DNA of 64,000 nt from Hofstenia miamia (lineage: Eukaryota; Xenacoelomorpha; Acoela), in contig SCFE01000003.1 in assembly GCA_004352715.1 (NCBI GenBank), positions 4,831,109 to 4,895,108 of the forward strand, read 5' to 3'. Below the pieces are notes generated by a model. That model did not search any database. It was given only the letters and a program-made list of their open reading frames with translations, and was not told the origin of the DNA. Within the stretch, counting starts at the first letter, position 1. Each line of letters begins with the position of its first letter. The position numbers were made by a program, and so were the translations under genes. Below are positions 1 through 12,039 of the stretch, one piece after another.

Positions 1-2082
1 AAGTTTTGTCTCTAAAAAGTTTCGGACAACATGTAATTTTGAAAAATTTCGGCGGAGGATTGTTCGGACAAATTTTTTGCCGAAACTTTTCATAATAAAT
101 GTATATATATAATTATTTCCCGTATAGAAGAAGAGGAAGAGATGATTTAATATAAACAGTATTCTTTTAGTCAAACTCCAGAAGATCATTATTAGGTTTT
201 AGGGAGTACCCTCCCTATTCTCATTTAATAGTTTTGATGATATCCATGCTAATACTTATGTCAATTATTGGTATGAAAATCTATTAAAAATTTCAAAATA
301 CTTTGTATATACAAATTTGTCTCTATATCGTCTTATATTTAGTAAAGGAATCGAAAGTAGTCGGGCCAGTTTATAATTATGAGGAATTTTATTTTAGAAC
401 TTAATAATAATAATAATAATAAATTATGCACATGTATACCTACAAGAAATGTATCCACTTCTGTAGCACACTTGTTGATGATCACTACAAATAACAAATT
501 CAATGAGATTATCAACATAATTGGAAGTACATGTACCTGCTAGTGATTTTACTGAAAGAATAATGAAGCAAACCAAAACTGCTTACAGGTCATTTTGACC
601 TATTGTCGCGTTTCTAGTGTTAAAAACTCATTATAAGTGGGCTATTAATGTAGTAAAAGACATTATTGTGTTTTAAAATACATAGTTTCAAATCAAACCC
701 AAGATTGAAACCGTTAATTCAAGTATACAATGCAACAATATTTATGAAATTGCGAAATTACTTCCACCTTATGATTTCATAAAAATCCTAGAAGTTTTGA
801 ATAAGTTCAACTCAGAGTTGGATTGTGTGAATACGCAGATCAAATTCACAATAATCAGGGCATTCTTCGCCAGAGTTATTTGTAAATCTGATCACCTAAT
901 GGGTTCAGATTCAGAGCAAAACCCAATTTAAGCAACAATTCATTTCATGATCAAACTAAAACCCAGTTGTTTGGATTAATTAAAATTTTAATATTAAGAC
1001 AAAAACATTGCATAAATCGAAAATATATCAAGCAGCTTTTTACATGAATAGCTCAATAAAAATACTCAAAGGCCATGCATATTCAATTAGCTATAAGTTA
1101 TCTTTTAGAAGTTCAAGTGGATAAAAAAGATAAGTTAATGAAATTCAATAATGCAGAAATCTTAAGGATTTTTTGAACTCCAACGAAATTAATTCTACTT
1201 TTAGTTTTCTTTTATTTATAATAGTGATAGATATGGATATAATAAACTTTTAATTACGTCATTTGATGCTATATTTGGATAAAAGCAGAAAGCAGAATTT
1301 AGAAGTTATTACAATTTTCCAATTTCATCTATCAAGCAAATTGAATTCGAGTTGTTATCAACTCATTAAAAGTTTTCAATCGTGACTTCATAAACTTTTA
1401 CAAATACCCACTGTGCTTGCATATATTTCCACCGACAACATGTATAGACAAATCTCATTTTCTTCCTACCAATAGTACCTTTGACTATTAGGCCTGCAAA
1501 GTGAATTTTAGTCAAGCCTCATATATGATCTGACTATTGGTTATCAAAACAAAACCGTTTCACTAGATCAACAAATTTTATCGAAGAAGTTTGCACAATT
1601 AAACTTTTTAAAAAATTACTTAGCAACGGCAATTAAAAAAAATTGTATAGGTACGACATCAGTTTTCATTTGTATATATTCTAGTATTTAGCCACGTGCT
1701 TGGATCTAATGCATGCAAAATATAATTTTCTCTAGTGAGAATGAAACATTTCTTCCTAGTTATTAAGAATTTTCACGTTCAACTTTTTTTCACTAATTCT
1801 GATTCATATTTATGCTGTACATGTCTTGATGAAATTTATATCAGATTGAATACAATCTGTGGAAGAACTATAATTTAAAATCATTAGGTAACGTAAAATA
1901 ATAGGAATCTCATTGCAGTCTTATAAAGTTGTTAAAAATAAGTATAAATATAGATATTACATATCAAACGAAACCAGTTGTCTTTTGTAAGTTAAAATCT
2001 TTTTCAATATATTAAATATTTTACACATAATTCAAAGCGTTCATATAAAAATTTATTAATCTATATGTGATTATGATCATAC
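1..2082. other. Non-coding, AT-rich stretch
   Basis: I see no convincing gene here. It holds an (AAT)n run near 404-421 and a small foldback at its left edge. One stop-free stretch without a good start (about 680-930, +) reads as plausible protein for some 65 codons but has no splice context or recognisable motif, so it is not called. Confidence 0.5.
15..90. repeat. Short inverted repeat (foldback)
   Basis: AAAAGTTTCGG at 15-25 is matched by its exact reverse complement CCGAAACTTTT at 80-90. The GGAC/TCGG-rich spacer also partly repeats TTTCGG. It could be the remains of a small foldback or MITE cut by the window edge. No transposase or target duplication is visible. Confidence 0.35.
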
Positions 2083-2184
2083 CAGACAATATTGGGCCGT
2101 GCACCCAAAGATTCGATAATCGAAGCCAATGGCCGCCCTTCCTGAAATGGTTTGTGCGAGTGCCAGCACAGCAGTGACATACAT
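2083..2184 (-). CDS. Candidate first exon with signal-peptide-like start
   Basis: On the minus strand an ATG at 2184 opens 34 codons that end exactly at a GTATGA-type splice donor (donor GT at 2082-2081), phase 0. The peptide begins MYVTAVLALAQTISGRAA, a short polar start and a hydrophobic run as in a secretory signal, followed by a segment with two cysteines. The block is clearly richer in G+C than its surroundings, as an exon would be. The next exon was not found. It is arranged head to head with the candidate exon at 2262, about 77 bp away. Function unknown. A GC-rich repeat fragment is the alternative. Confidence 0.3.
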
Positions 2185-2261
2185 GGATGTGAACGATTTT
2201 ATCTCGATAATATTTTGAAATGTTTATCTTTATTCAAATTAGATAAAAGCTTAAAATCAAA

Positions 2262-2384
2262 ATGTTCCAAAGTTGTTGCTTAGAAAACAAGTCAAAAAAG
2301 TCAAAGAAACGGAAGGGAAAGAAATCAAAGGTGAACTGGCGAGTTAAAGCCTTATTTGGTACAGATTCCACAAAATATGACAAG
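2262..2384 (+). CDS. Candidate first exon, lysine-rich N-terminus
   Basis: An ATG at 2262 is followed by 41 codons up to a good splice donor, AAG|GTATGC (GT at 2385). The encoded segment begins MFQSCC and is strongly basic: seven Ser/Lys-Lys clusters between residues 10 and 24, resembling a nuclear localisation or nucleic-acid-binding tail. Reading on past the donor gives only AT-rich, low-quality codons, which supports the splice interpretation. Neither the downstream exon nor the function is recognised. The upstream neighbour is a divergent candidate exon, so 2185-2261 could be a shared promoter. Confidence 0.3.
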
Positions 2385-3330
2385 GTATGCGATTTTGAAA
2401 TATTTCTCATGAATATCTATTACATAAATATTCTGAAGGAGTTCTGTTTCAAAAAAGTTGAAGATATATTGATTTGAAACTTAACCCAATTGCAAAGATA
2501 TTAAAAGAGTCCTTTATATATCTTGCAAACTTTCTGGCTTCTGTAAGAGACCAATTTCTCCATATGCACTAAAATTTCTGAGTTGATATATTAATTTTGA
2601 TAATTTTCTCTCCTATTTACATTAGTATAAGCTAAAAAATATCATCTTAAACAAAGATTTAATTACCAATAAAATTAATTAAGAAAAAATATTATATAAA
2701 TTACAGTGCAACTTCCCATCAGCATTACTCATTATATCTTTAGTTGAAGAAAAGTTTACATGCATGTGAATATCATCACTAATTTCGTGATCAAAATCGG
2801 TAAATTCCTAGATTAAATGTACATTTCAACCAATTGAATCACTTAAATGTTATTGCTTTACTTACTAAATATAACTTCATTTAAAGTTTCATTTAGTTTC
2901 CCAAATATCCAAGTTATTAACTGCCAATTTGAGTTAGTATTGCTAATATGAAGATATTTTTTGCATAATTACAGCTAAAGCAAAATTTTGGAACACACCA
3001 AATCCAATATATACACTGCAAATATTTACAAAAATTTACAAATATTTAGGAGTGGGCACTAGTAATTTTCAATTTAAGCAGATATGCTGTAATTAAACAT
3101 CTTTAGCCTAATTTTTCACAATATAGTATTTAATCTTAGCATTAATTATTTCAAGATATTGTCTTATTAATCAACTGCTAAAAATACCTTTGAGTTCTTT
3201 TCAATTCATGCATAAATGAAAAATGTATTAATAAAAGTTGGAAACCATTCCCCATCACAAAGTGCATGTGACTTGCGTGAGTCGCACTGATATTACAGTT
3301 CAACCTGATGACTCTTTGTAATATAAACCC
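2385..3330. other. Non-coding AT-rich stretch
   Basis: Nothing gene-like is seen. If the exon at 2262-2384 is real, this is the start of its first intron. Confidence 0.4.
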
Positions 3331-3333
3331 CAG

Positions 3334-3760
3334 TCAAGGTGAGTTAGACATCGTGCTGCTATTAGTGTTGCATGTTTGCATGAAGAGCTGCCGAGTTGGT
3401 ACGTTGATATCGTGGGATATCGAATAACGCAAGTACTTGCTGATTTTGACGTCACGATAATCCCCAGGGGTAAGCTTTCCTTGGGAAATGTTACTCCAGA
3501 TTGTGAGAAGCCTGGGGTGGAGACGAACTGCTGGTTGCATGGTTGAACGGGAAGTGTTAAGTTGGCAATTGGATCTGGAGAAATACCAGCTCTTGATGAA
3601 GACCTGGGAGAATGCAGAGAAACCAGTTAGTCTGGCCTGGGGCGGCATGTAGTATCGGGACCGGTACTTGTCTCGGCCAGACTACATGTTTTCATGTATA
3701 TTGTGAATACGTTAATAGTCATTTGTATACAAAGGAACGAGTTGTTGTAAATAGAGCACA
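3334..3760 (+). mobile_element. Possible 3' end of an LTR retrotransposon
   Basis: A G+C-richer block stands out from the AT background. On the plus strand about 60 codons are open from near 3470 and stop at the TAG of ATGTAG (3647-3652). The stop sits directly after a purine-rich GGGGCGGCA tract, and a TGTAGTATCGGGACC sequence follows. Coding end, polypurine tract and a TG-starting repeat in that order is the layout of a retrotransposon 3' end. No second LTR, primer site, protease, RT or integrase was found in the window, so this is at best a fragment. The opposite-strand reading frame over the same bases is taken as a shadow. Confidence 0.3.
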
Positions 3761-3984
3761 ATTTTAGCGCAGTGTTGTTGGTTAATGGTGTGTTGCGCGC
3801 TGTCGCACCTCTAATTAGTGATGCAAAGATTATGCTTCAGATATTACATTAGCAATAACATTTCATGTACAACTAAGGCTTTGCAAAGTTATATTCACGA
3901 AATTTGAAACTTTTATAAAGAACGACATTTCAATCAAAAAATTATTCATTCATCTGGATTTTTCACATTTTGCTTTGGAATTGA

Positions 3985-4894
3985 TTGAGCCAAGACGCAA
4001 AATGCAACCGACTTCAAATTCTTTTCAAGTCTGGCATTATAACAGATAGCGAAACGTTACTGGAATTGTCCGGCATGGCCAGGAGCACATTCTACAGGAA
4101 TTATTCCGTGATTCAACAGGAGGCTTACTCGTTAGACAACCTGGAGGTGACCGACCTAGGAAATTAGGCGGTGAAGATCGAAGGGTTTTGACAGGCATAG
4201 CGCTGAAACAACCAACTCTCTCGGCGAAAAATATCACTCATCCGTTTAGCACAAAAACAGGCAAGACTGTTTGCACGAGCACCATCCAGAGAAACCTTCC
4301 CTTGATTTCGCCGTTACAAGAAAAAAAAAGACTAACATTTTGTAGTGAATGGATCGACTACCATTTTCAAGATGTTTTTCTCACGGACGAGTCCTTGCTC
4401 CAGCTTCACCGGAATACCGTGCAAGTTTGGTACTCAAAACGAGGCAAAACACTCGTTAAAAAGACGCCAAAATTTTCTCCAAAATTTATATATGTATTAT
4501 CGACGGCCCAGGGTCCATTAACAGCCAAAGGAATTGTGAAATTGTAGAACAATTCCTTACATATGCCGATTGTTTATATCCAACTGGCTGGATCCTGCAA
4601 CAGGACGGGGCAACTCCTCATACGTCAACGACAACAAAGGCATTTTTTGCGGACAAAAATGTTCAGATATTGCAGTGGCCACCGAATTCGCCCGATTTGT
4701 CTACTATCGAGAACGTCTGGGAAATACTAAAAGACAACATTGAAAATAAATATCCTCAAAATTTGACGGAATTGAGAAGGTATGTACTCGAATCGCAAGA
4801 TGTTATTACCAAAAAAGTTCGAGTCCGTTTAATGGATGCTATCTCAAAAAGGATAAAGACCTGCTCCGAGCAGCGGGAGAAATTTATTGATTAA
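3985..4894 (+). pseudogene. Tc1-like transposase, frameshifted (DD34E)
   Basis: This is a relic of the transposase that cuts and pastes Tc1/mariner DNA transposons. The N-terminal part has the helix-turn-helix-like start and the GDRPRK basic linker, but a frameshift near 4140-4170 separates it from the rest. The catalytic core follows in another frame: first Asp in VFLTDESLL (about 4380), second in QQDGATPHTS (about 4602), and the acidic third residue in STIENVWEILK (about 4707). There are 34 residues between the second and third, which is the Tc1 DD34E spacing. A stop near 4545 and further frame changes break the gene. I found no clear terminal inverted repeats, so the element is probably old and eroded. 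Confidence 0.85.
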
Positions 4895-6894
4895 CAGCCA
4901 GCGGAGAACCATTGGCGATAAGTTTAGCTTTAGTTTGATATCACATTTCCTCTTTGTTATGTATAGCTGAGGCACAAATTTTATTTATCTCGGTCTCATT
5001 TGTTTTGACCTGAACTATATAAAGCGGAACATCGAGGATGTGCAGCATCTCAGAATGAGCACTATATTGTTTTTTCCAGAATTCAAACTTTATGCAAACT
5101 TCGTGAAGTATTTATTAATTCTCCATAAGTGCTGATTACAATTTCGATATCTTCAAGGAATACATTGTAAATTTTTGCAGAAATAAAAAAAGTTGTATAA
5201 GAGGTACTAACTATTTTACAAATATTGGAAACAGGGTCAAGTTTCCCTGCATATCAATGAGAATAATATTGTATGACAAGGCTAGCCATGAAAAAATGCT
5301 AATTAATAAGAGAGTGGTTTATACAATAAAAAATACAGGTGATTGATATATACATTGACATCTCTATCAGAATCATGAGTGTGAGAACAAAACACAAGTG
5401 TTCAATAACAAGTTTCTTTGATTTCTGGCAATTCTTCCCAACTCCAATAGAAATTGGTGCAAATGGATGCGGTACTTACAAAAAATTCAATTAAGACTAG
5501 GTGAGCATTCAAGCCAAGAATAGAACTTAACCTGACTTTCATTGAAATATGTGAGAATTAATTCTCATAAATTATCTTAAAATTGAAAATTTTGGCAAAG
5601 TGCATTTAATTGAAAAAGTATTTCATGTTCAATTTAACAATAATACTAACCTATGTATGCCTTATTAAGACTGACTTGAACATTTACGTTTTCTGTGGCT
5701 CAGTTAATAGTGGTTGGAATCAAACAATGACAGTCAATTCCAGCTAACTCACTCTATCTCCTTTCTGCCGTGGTTGACCCATCTCCAAACATTTCTGTCT
5801 TTAGAATCTCTCACTAACTCGAATTTTCTCTTACCAGAATTAAAAAAGACATATCAAGGAGTTCTCCATCACAAAGCGTTTTTAGTTACTATCTTAGCAA
5901 CTAGCCCTATGTGTATATGTATATTAAGGCGCTGCTATAGTCATGAATTGTGTCAAACCGTTGTTAAGATTTTTCTGCACTACACTGTATTTTTCTTTCC
6001 AGACTTGTTCTTAACTGCTATGCTGCAGACAAAAATGTGAACAAATTGCAATTATGCAATTACAGAATATTTAGAAGCAAAAGTATGTGTGAGAAGGAGA
6101 GAGAAAGAGAGAGAGAGAAGTAATATTATAACCACATAGCAAGAAACCTTTTATTTTTAAATTTACATCAAACATTTCGCAGTGAATAATGTAATCTAGC
6201 TTCAATTATATAAGTTTATTTAATCGTTAATCGATTATATTTGCGTAATAGTTGCCTCAATTAACATTAATTAATTCACATGATTCCATCTTGAAATTTC
6301 AAACTTTGATGATGTGCTTAGAAAAATACTTGGTTGAATGTAATAGCTTGATAAATGATTTACCGAAGATGAGCAGTAAATTTTATAAATAGTGCCTTTT
6401 TAAAGATTTTGAGTGTTAGTAGCTAGGTGCAATAGGCATAAACGGGGGTGACAAAACTTTTTATCAAAAGGGAATGTCATGACGTTTTATATACATATGT
6501 ATATATGCAGGTATATATATATATATATATATATACATATATAGCATAAACAAATTTTTGATATTGCTCCAAAAGAAAGATGTAATGTTGACAGAAGATG
6601 ATCAGCTTCGATATTTAGACGACCGAATTAGCCAAGAGTTTGTACTGGAAAAGAGAACATCAGATAGATAATCCCTTAAATATGAAAGAGATTTCAATTT
6701 ATTTCATAAATCAAAGTAATGCGCTATTTGAGTTACTACATAGTGGTGGTGCATGGCTAAGGTTTCCTCAGAAGCAAATCCTGATTAATTTCATTTATTG
6801 AGTACAGTATATTACATGGTCAATGATAAAGCTGAAAAGAGAGGGAAAGATATCAAAAATTGTGTCAAGTGAATAATGATTGAAGAAGAACGGT
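4895..6894. other. Non-coding stretch with microsatellites
   Basis: No supported gene. A (GA)n tract lies at about 6089-6118 and a (TA)n tract at about 6509-6541. A 108-codon open frame at 5714-6040 (+) has no recognisable motif or splice context and is not called. Confidence 0.5.
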
Positions 6895-7273
6895 TAGAGC
6901 TGTGTGATTACGGATTTAACCGCGGTTAATCGCGGGTACGGTTAAAGGTTTTACAGGTTAGGGCGATTAAGGTTGTAACCAAAAATGGCTAAGATTTTCT
7001 GATATCATTGTCTTCTGTCTGACAGAATTTTAACTAATCGTAGAGTACCCGTACTCCGTTTATCAGCATATTATTGTTTAAAAGAATTTTTACATTTTTG
7101 TCATTTTTGTTGAAAACTATACTTAAATATTTTGTTTTGCGTTTTAAAAAAAATCTAGGTCGGCTACGAGCGGTTAGGTTTACAAAAAAGTCGGTTATGG
7201 GCGGTTACAGTTACTAGAAAAAAACGAACGGTTAGGTTAAGGTCATGAAATGCTCGTAATCGCACAGCTCTAG
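6895..7273. mobile_element. hAT-like MITE with CGGTTA subterminal repeats
   Basis: The ends are inverted repeats: TAGAGCTGTGTGATTACGG at the left and the complement of TAGAGCTGTGCGATTACGA at the right. TAGAGCTGTG-type termini are common in hAT elements. About 60 bp inside each end are multiple copies of CGGTTA or GGTTAG in the same orientation, as expected of subterminal transposase-binding sites. There is no coding capacity, so it would be non-autonomous. No clean 8-bp target duplication is visible, so the hAT assignment rests on the terminal sequence alone. Confidence 0.6.
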
Positions 7274-8789
7274 GTGCAATGCGTTTGAAGATTTCTAAGT
7301 AATTACAATTTATCATAATTCAATGCACAGACTTCTTTAAAGGTGTGTGCATATGTACGATGCAACAACTTGAGTGTGATTAACACAAACCCTGGTCAAC
7401 TAAATTTTGACATTCAGTTAATTAATTGGATTTTTACTTGAGGTCATAAGCTAGTACATCATCAAACAATTGTTAGTAAAACCTAACCTCAACATAATAC
7501 ATCCTTTTAACTAAAGTAATTTTTAAGTACTTCATCAACCAATTATTCGAATAATGAAAGGAAATCCAATATTAAACAGTTTTTCGAATTTTTAGGTGGG
7601 GTCACATTAATTGAGATGAATGACCAACATAATTGCGTAGGTGTTCTAAATTTATGCATTTGTATATTGAGGAGACTCGTTGTTTAACATGCTTGATTCT
7701 GGTCGGTACTCGCCTCATGGCGGATTTGATTAGATAAAGTCCTAAAATGTGGTTCTTAAGTAATGATGTTAAAATGGGTGCTGAAGTCAATCATTGAAGA
7801 ACACCAAACTTTAATTGAAATATTTTCATGTTTTCATAAATCGGAATAACAAAAGTAATATGTCCAAAGTCTAACACCAAAGTCATTTAGGTAACTCAGC
7901 AGATGAAAAATTTTGTATCAATGTCTAGACAAACATCACCTGTATTTCATTTGCAAATGGACTTAGTGAAAGATATACGAAGCTACATTCAAACACGAAT
8001 TCAGGGTATGTATTGGTCTTATTTAACTCACCCATTAAATCATATATATATATAATGATGTGGCTTGTATACTAAATATGCGACCGGATCATAATTTTTG
8101 ATCCATTTATAAAGTTGAGAATACCACGGATGTTATGTTTCGGGAACATCCTTAATTATTGCAAGTGCAAATAGACATTTGCAACATATTTTCATAACAC
8201 TTTGTTTTGAAGCCCAAATTTCATAAATTATTTTTGATGAGTGGTTTCATTCTGCCAGCCCTGCACACAAATTGCATTTATGTGAAAACCCTAAAAACGT
8301 AGTGATTATACATGGCAAAGGGTTTTTCTATGTACAGGCATGAACCTTAAACAGACTAGTACTAATATAACAAATACCGTACCCGCATAGCTCAAAATAC
8401 AACCTATAAGTTGAATTGGAAATTAATTCTCGCAAAGTGTCTCTAAGTAAATTTTGTGTGCCTCAAAGTAAAGTAAGACAAAATCGTAGGATTTTGCAGT
8501 GGCAAGGAAAGAGCGTGGTCAAGCACGTCACCGCACTCCGCGACAAAGGCACAGGTGCAAATCTGATATGTAAATAATAAAACTTAGGGAGAAATATGTG
8601 AAGAATTTTCAGTTATTTACTGTAAAAAGCACAGGGATAAAAATTAAGAAATTAGAAGCTATCTAATGAGGGAGAACGCATTCTTTCTCATGGATTAAAA
8701 AAGAGTTGGCCAAACAATTTTGATGATATGGAAGTAAAATCTAGGTCTGAAAATTATTTTCTCCGTTAATTTGTAGAGAAAAAATTGAA
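7274..8789. other. Non-coding stretch with one possible small exon
   Basis: Mostly featureless. At 8495-8562 a G+C-rich patch follows a TTTTGCAG acceptor-like sequence and could be a short exon (either frame open), but nothing identifies it. Other small open frames look random. Confidence 0.4.
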
Positions 8790-9365
8790 AATGAAGGAGA
8801 ATATAAAAAATGAAGACAAAGATTTTAAATTCTGAGAAAAGCTATTGAAGTAAATTTAAGAAAGCTAACAAAAGATCCTGATATTTATATCTGTAACTTT
8901 GATAATGAAAATGGTATTGTAGTTGAAAATGAAGCTGATTACATAGAAAAAATGAACATATCTGACGAAACCAGGTTTCATGAAAGAAAAATTATTCTAT
9001 AGCCGATGAAGAATCGCTGAATTTAGGACTGAAAATTATGAAAAATGATGGTGGAATTTCAGAAGAGATTCATAAGAAGTGTTGGCACCACACTATCAAG
9101 ATTATATAGCTTGGTAAAATCCATAAATCAAGGGATGATCAACTTCTTAGACCAATTTTTCAATGATTAATTTACCAACATATATTTTAAGCAATTATTT
9201 GAGTGAACTTTTGAAATCATGTATACTAAATAAGTACAATTAATGGATTCATTAAAATTCATTAATAAATTAAAAGCAGTAAATGAAAGAAATAAGTGTG
9301 CTGAATATCTCGTAAATTTTGATGTTAAATCATTTCTTTTTTGCCATATTGTAATGACATAAAAA
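8790..9365 (+). pseudogene. Penelope-like element reverse transcriptase, degenerate
   Basis: Reading the plus strand across several frameshifts gives a series of motifs typical of Penelope-like reverse transcriptases: LTKDPDIYICNFDNENGIVV with DYIEKMN (about 8860-8960), then SRLYGLVKIHKS (about 9098-9137), LLRPIFSMINLPTYILSNYL (about 9148-9205), a DSLKFINKLK segment and finally LVNFDVKSFLF (about 9308), the RT motif holding the first catalytic Asp. The order and spacing match the family. Stops and indels break every frame, and the GIY-YIG endonuclease is not found. This is a dead, 3'-truncated copy. Confidence 0.75.
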
Positions 9366-9539
9366 ACAATAAATATGCGTCTGTGATCGAATAATAAAGC
9401 TATCATCAAGATATAAAAACAACATAATCATTAGATCTACTTTTTAAGCAAAATGGCTATACTCACAAATGCATCAAAGAGATTGGAAATGAATGCTTGT
9501 TAATTTCAATGAATATATGTGGCATAGAATATGTATAAA

Positions 9540-9563
9540 TATATATTTCTATATATATATAGA

Positions 9564-9606
<43 letters not shown>
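9540..9606. repeat. (TA)n microsatellite
   Basis: A nearly pure TA dinucleotide run with one short interruption. It directly follows the Penelope relic region. Confidence 0.9.
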
Positions 9607-9608
<2 letters not shown>

Positions 9609-10575
9609 TGAATTGATCGCTGAAAAAATTTACGTTATCGTCGGGTTCGCTTTTTAACTTGTAATTATCATGGTTTGCTTTCGCCTATAGGCTTAAGAAT
9701 TTTGCGTTTACTATCTTGATTTTCCCTTAGAATAGAATAAAATGAAAGAATATTTAATCAGAACACGAAAAAATTCAACAAAAATACTGATATACACTCA
9801 AAATGTATCAGCAGATATTCTAGCAAAATGTAAAATTTTTAGCATAATTAGTTGAGAGATGTAATAGGGTCGGGCGCATCAAGCTTATCTTGGGTCGAAA
9901 TTACATTTTGGATACCCCTTTCAGACATTTTAGTTTCTTGTCTGTTGCACCTCAGACGAAAAATTTTTCAACATACTTTGCTTTTAGATATTGCATTATG
10001 CATCACATGCATGAACCTGTAATCACATCTGCTCACAAACGCCTTTTACATGATTCTTGATTGAAAGTTGCATTAGTAGTAATATTTTGTTTATAATTAT
10101 GTTGTTTTTGTCTTTTTATTATTATTAATAATTAAATTAAGTCAAAGTCGGGCCGGACAAAATTGCTTTGATTCCAAATCTGATTTACATCGTGGTGATT
10201 AATTTATCATCACAGCTTTGATTATACAGGACCTATTCTAGGCAGAATTGGAACTTCAATTTTCTCAAAATGATGGGTCTCCTATCAGGCTTATCATGAG
10301 CATAACCCTGCAATATACTAGATTCGATTCATTTTAAGAATATTGATTAATATTGGCGATTATTGAAAGAAAACTCCTTAAAACTAGCAACATAAAATGT
10401 ACAAATGGTATTTTTCCTGCCCTCTATTAATATTTATTTAGCATTTTTAAATTAGTAATGCGTCTAAAAATTTCGTATTAACTCAATTGCTTTCTGACGC
10501 GCTCTGATTGTTCACTAAGCAGCGCTTTTAGCTTTCTCTCATAGCCGTTTGCGTTTGATAATATATGTATATATA
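9607..10575. other. Non-coding AT-rich stretch
   Basis: No supported feature before the mariner element that begins at 10576. Confidence 0.5.
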
Positions 10576-11171
10576 TTGGGTGTCCCAAAAAGATGTATAC
10601 ACCTTTTAGCAGCTGATAACTCAAAATTTTGTTTTTTCTTTGCAGATTAAACCCATCGATCCAAATGATCGCAGCCAGACTAAACTTTGAAGAAAGAAAA
10701 TTCATTTTAAAATGTTACTGGGAGCATGAAAACGCAGTAGAAGTGCAAAGACAGTTTAGGAGGATGTTTCAAAAAGAACCACCAACACGAGTTACCATCA
10801 CTCGAATTAGAGATAAGTTTGAAGCTGATGGAACTGTTCAGAACGTCTCCAAAAAGCATTCTGGAAGACCACGTACATCAACAAGTCCTACAAAGGAAGA
10901 AAGAGTACTTGAAACGTTTCAGCGAAGTCCAAGAAAGTCTGTGCGGCAAGCCAGTCGTGAGGTAGGAATTTCAAAATCATCTGTCCATCGCATCATGAAA
11001 CGTTGTAAATGGAAAAGTTACATTCCAAGATTAGTCCATGCTCTTAATGACGATGATCCAGACAGAAGAGTACAGTTTGTATTTTTTTACATGTTGAACA
11101 TTAAACAATTAATTATAAACACCTGGGGTACAATTATTTAAAGTGTGTATACACCTTTTTGGGACACCCTG
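10576..11171 (+). mobile_element. Mariner-like element, internally deleted copy
   Basis: The element is bounded by inverted repeats, GGGTGTCCCAAAAAGATG at 10578 and its near-perfect complement ending at 11169, each flanked by TA, the usual target duplication of this superfamily. Inside, from about 10662, is the N-terminal half of a transposase: a paired-type helix-turn-helix start ([20 protein letters not shown]), then a GRPRT basic hook and a second helix-turn-helix ([15 protein letters not shown]). The frame runs to DPDRRVQ and then jumps to a tail sequence near the 3' end, so the whole DDE catalytic domain is missing. It could only move with help from a full copy. Confidence 0.85.
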
Positions 11172-11497
11172 TATATATGTATACATATAAGCTGCGTTTA
11201 TCTAGACGATTAAACATGCAAAGAGCTGATATTGCATAACTCAATTTTCAATCTATTACAACTACATTTCTAGCAAAACCCAATTTGGATATTTTCTCTT
11301 TATCAATTCTTTGCATAACTTTAATCAGTTGTTTTCACTTTCAGTGAATGAAAAATTGTGAACGTTTTAGTTTATATTTAGTTAGTTTACTTTGCATGAT
11401 GGTTAAAATATATAACTAATCGAGTAGCATTATCAATCATTGTTTCACATTGCAGTAGCATTTGACTCCGTTTAGGACTAAATAACTTATAAGTACG

Positions 11498-11518
11498 NNN
11501 NNNNNNNNNNNNNNNNNN
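11498..11518. other. Assembly gap (21 N)
   Basis: A run of 21 N separates the two mariner copies. The right flank starts in the middle of a transposase codon, so part of the second copy is lost in the gap. Confidence 0.98.
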
Positions 11519-12039
11519 ATCATGAAACTTTGTAAATGGAAAAGTTACATTCCAAGATTAATCCATGCTCTTAATGGCGATGATCCAGACAGAAGAGTAC
11601 AGTATTGTGAGTGGTACTTGGAACAATGTAACGAAAATGCATGCTTTCCCACAAAGATTGTGTGGAGTGATGAAGCCACATTCAAATTAAATGGTTCAAT
11701 TAATCGCCACAATTGCACCTACTGGGGACTTGAGAATCAAATGTTATGGTTGACCATCATGTTAATTTACCAAGAATTACAGTGTGGTGCGGCTTTTCGG
11801 CAAGAGGATTAAACCGACCCTTCTTTTTTGATGTTACTGTGACTGGTTAAGTTTACTTAAATTTGTTGCAACAGTCTGTCATGGCAAGAATAAGTGAACA
11901 CTTTGAAGAAGAGGATTTTTATTTCCAGCAAGATGGAGCAAAACGATAGAATGATGTTTGTATTTTTTTTACATGTTGAAGATTAAACAAATAATAATAA
12001 ACACCTGGTTTACAATTATTTAAAGTGTGTATACACTTT
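11519..12039 (+). mobile_element. Second mariner-like copy, differently deleted
   Basis: It begins after the gap at [19 protein letters not shown], the same sequence as the end of the first copy's second helix-turn-helix, and continues further into the catalytic domain. The first catalytic Asp is in [12 protein letters not shown] (about 11660) and the second in QQDGAKR (about 11931), after frameshifts. The sequence then jumps into the same tail, TTTGTATTTTTTTACATG, that the first copy joins. The 3' end resembles the first copy up to GTGTATACAC but lacks the GGGACACCC terminus and runs into (TA)n. Confidence 0.8.

Noticed and set aside
3334-3648. 104-codon minus-strand frame
   Set aside because: The plus-strand frame over the same bases fits an LTR-element coding end better; the minus reading has no motif.
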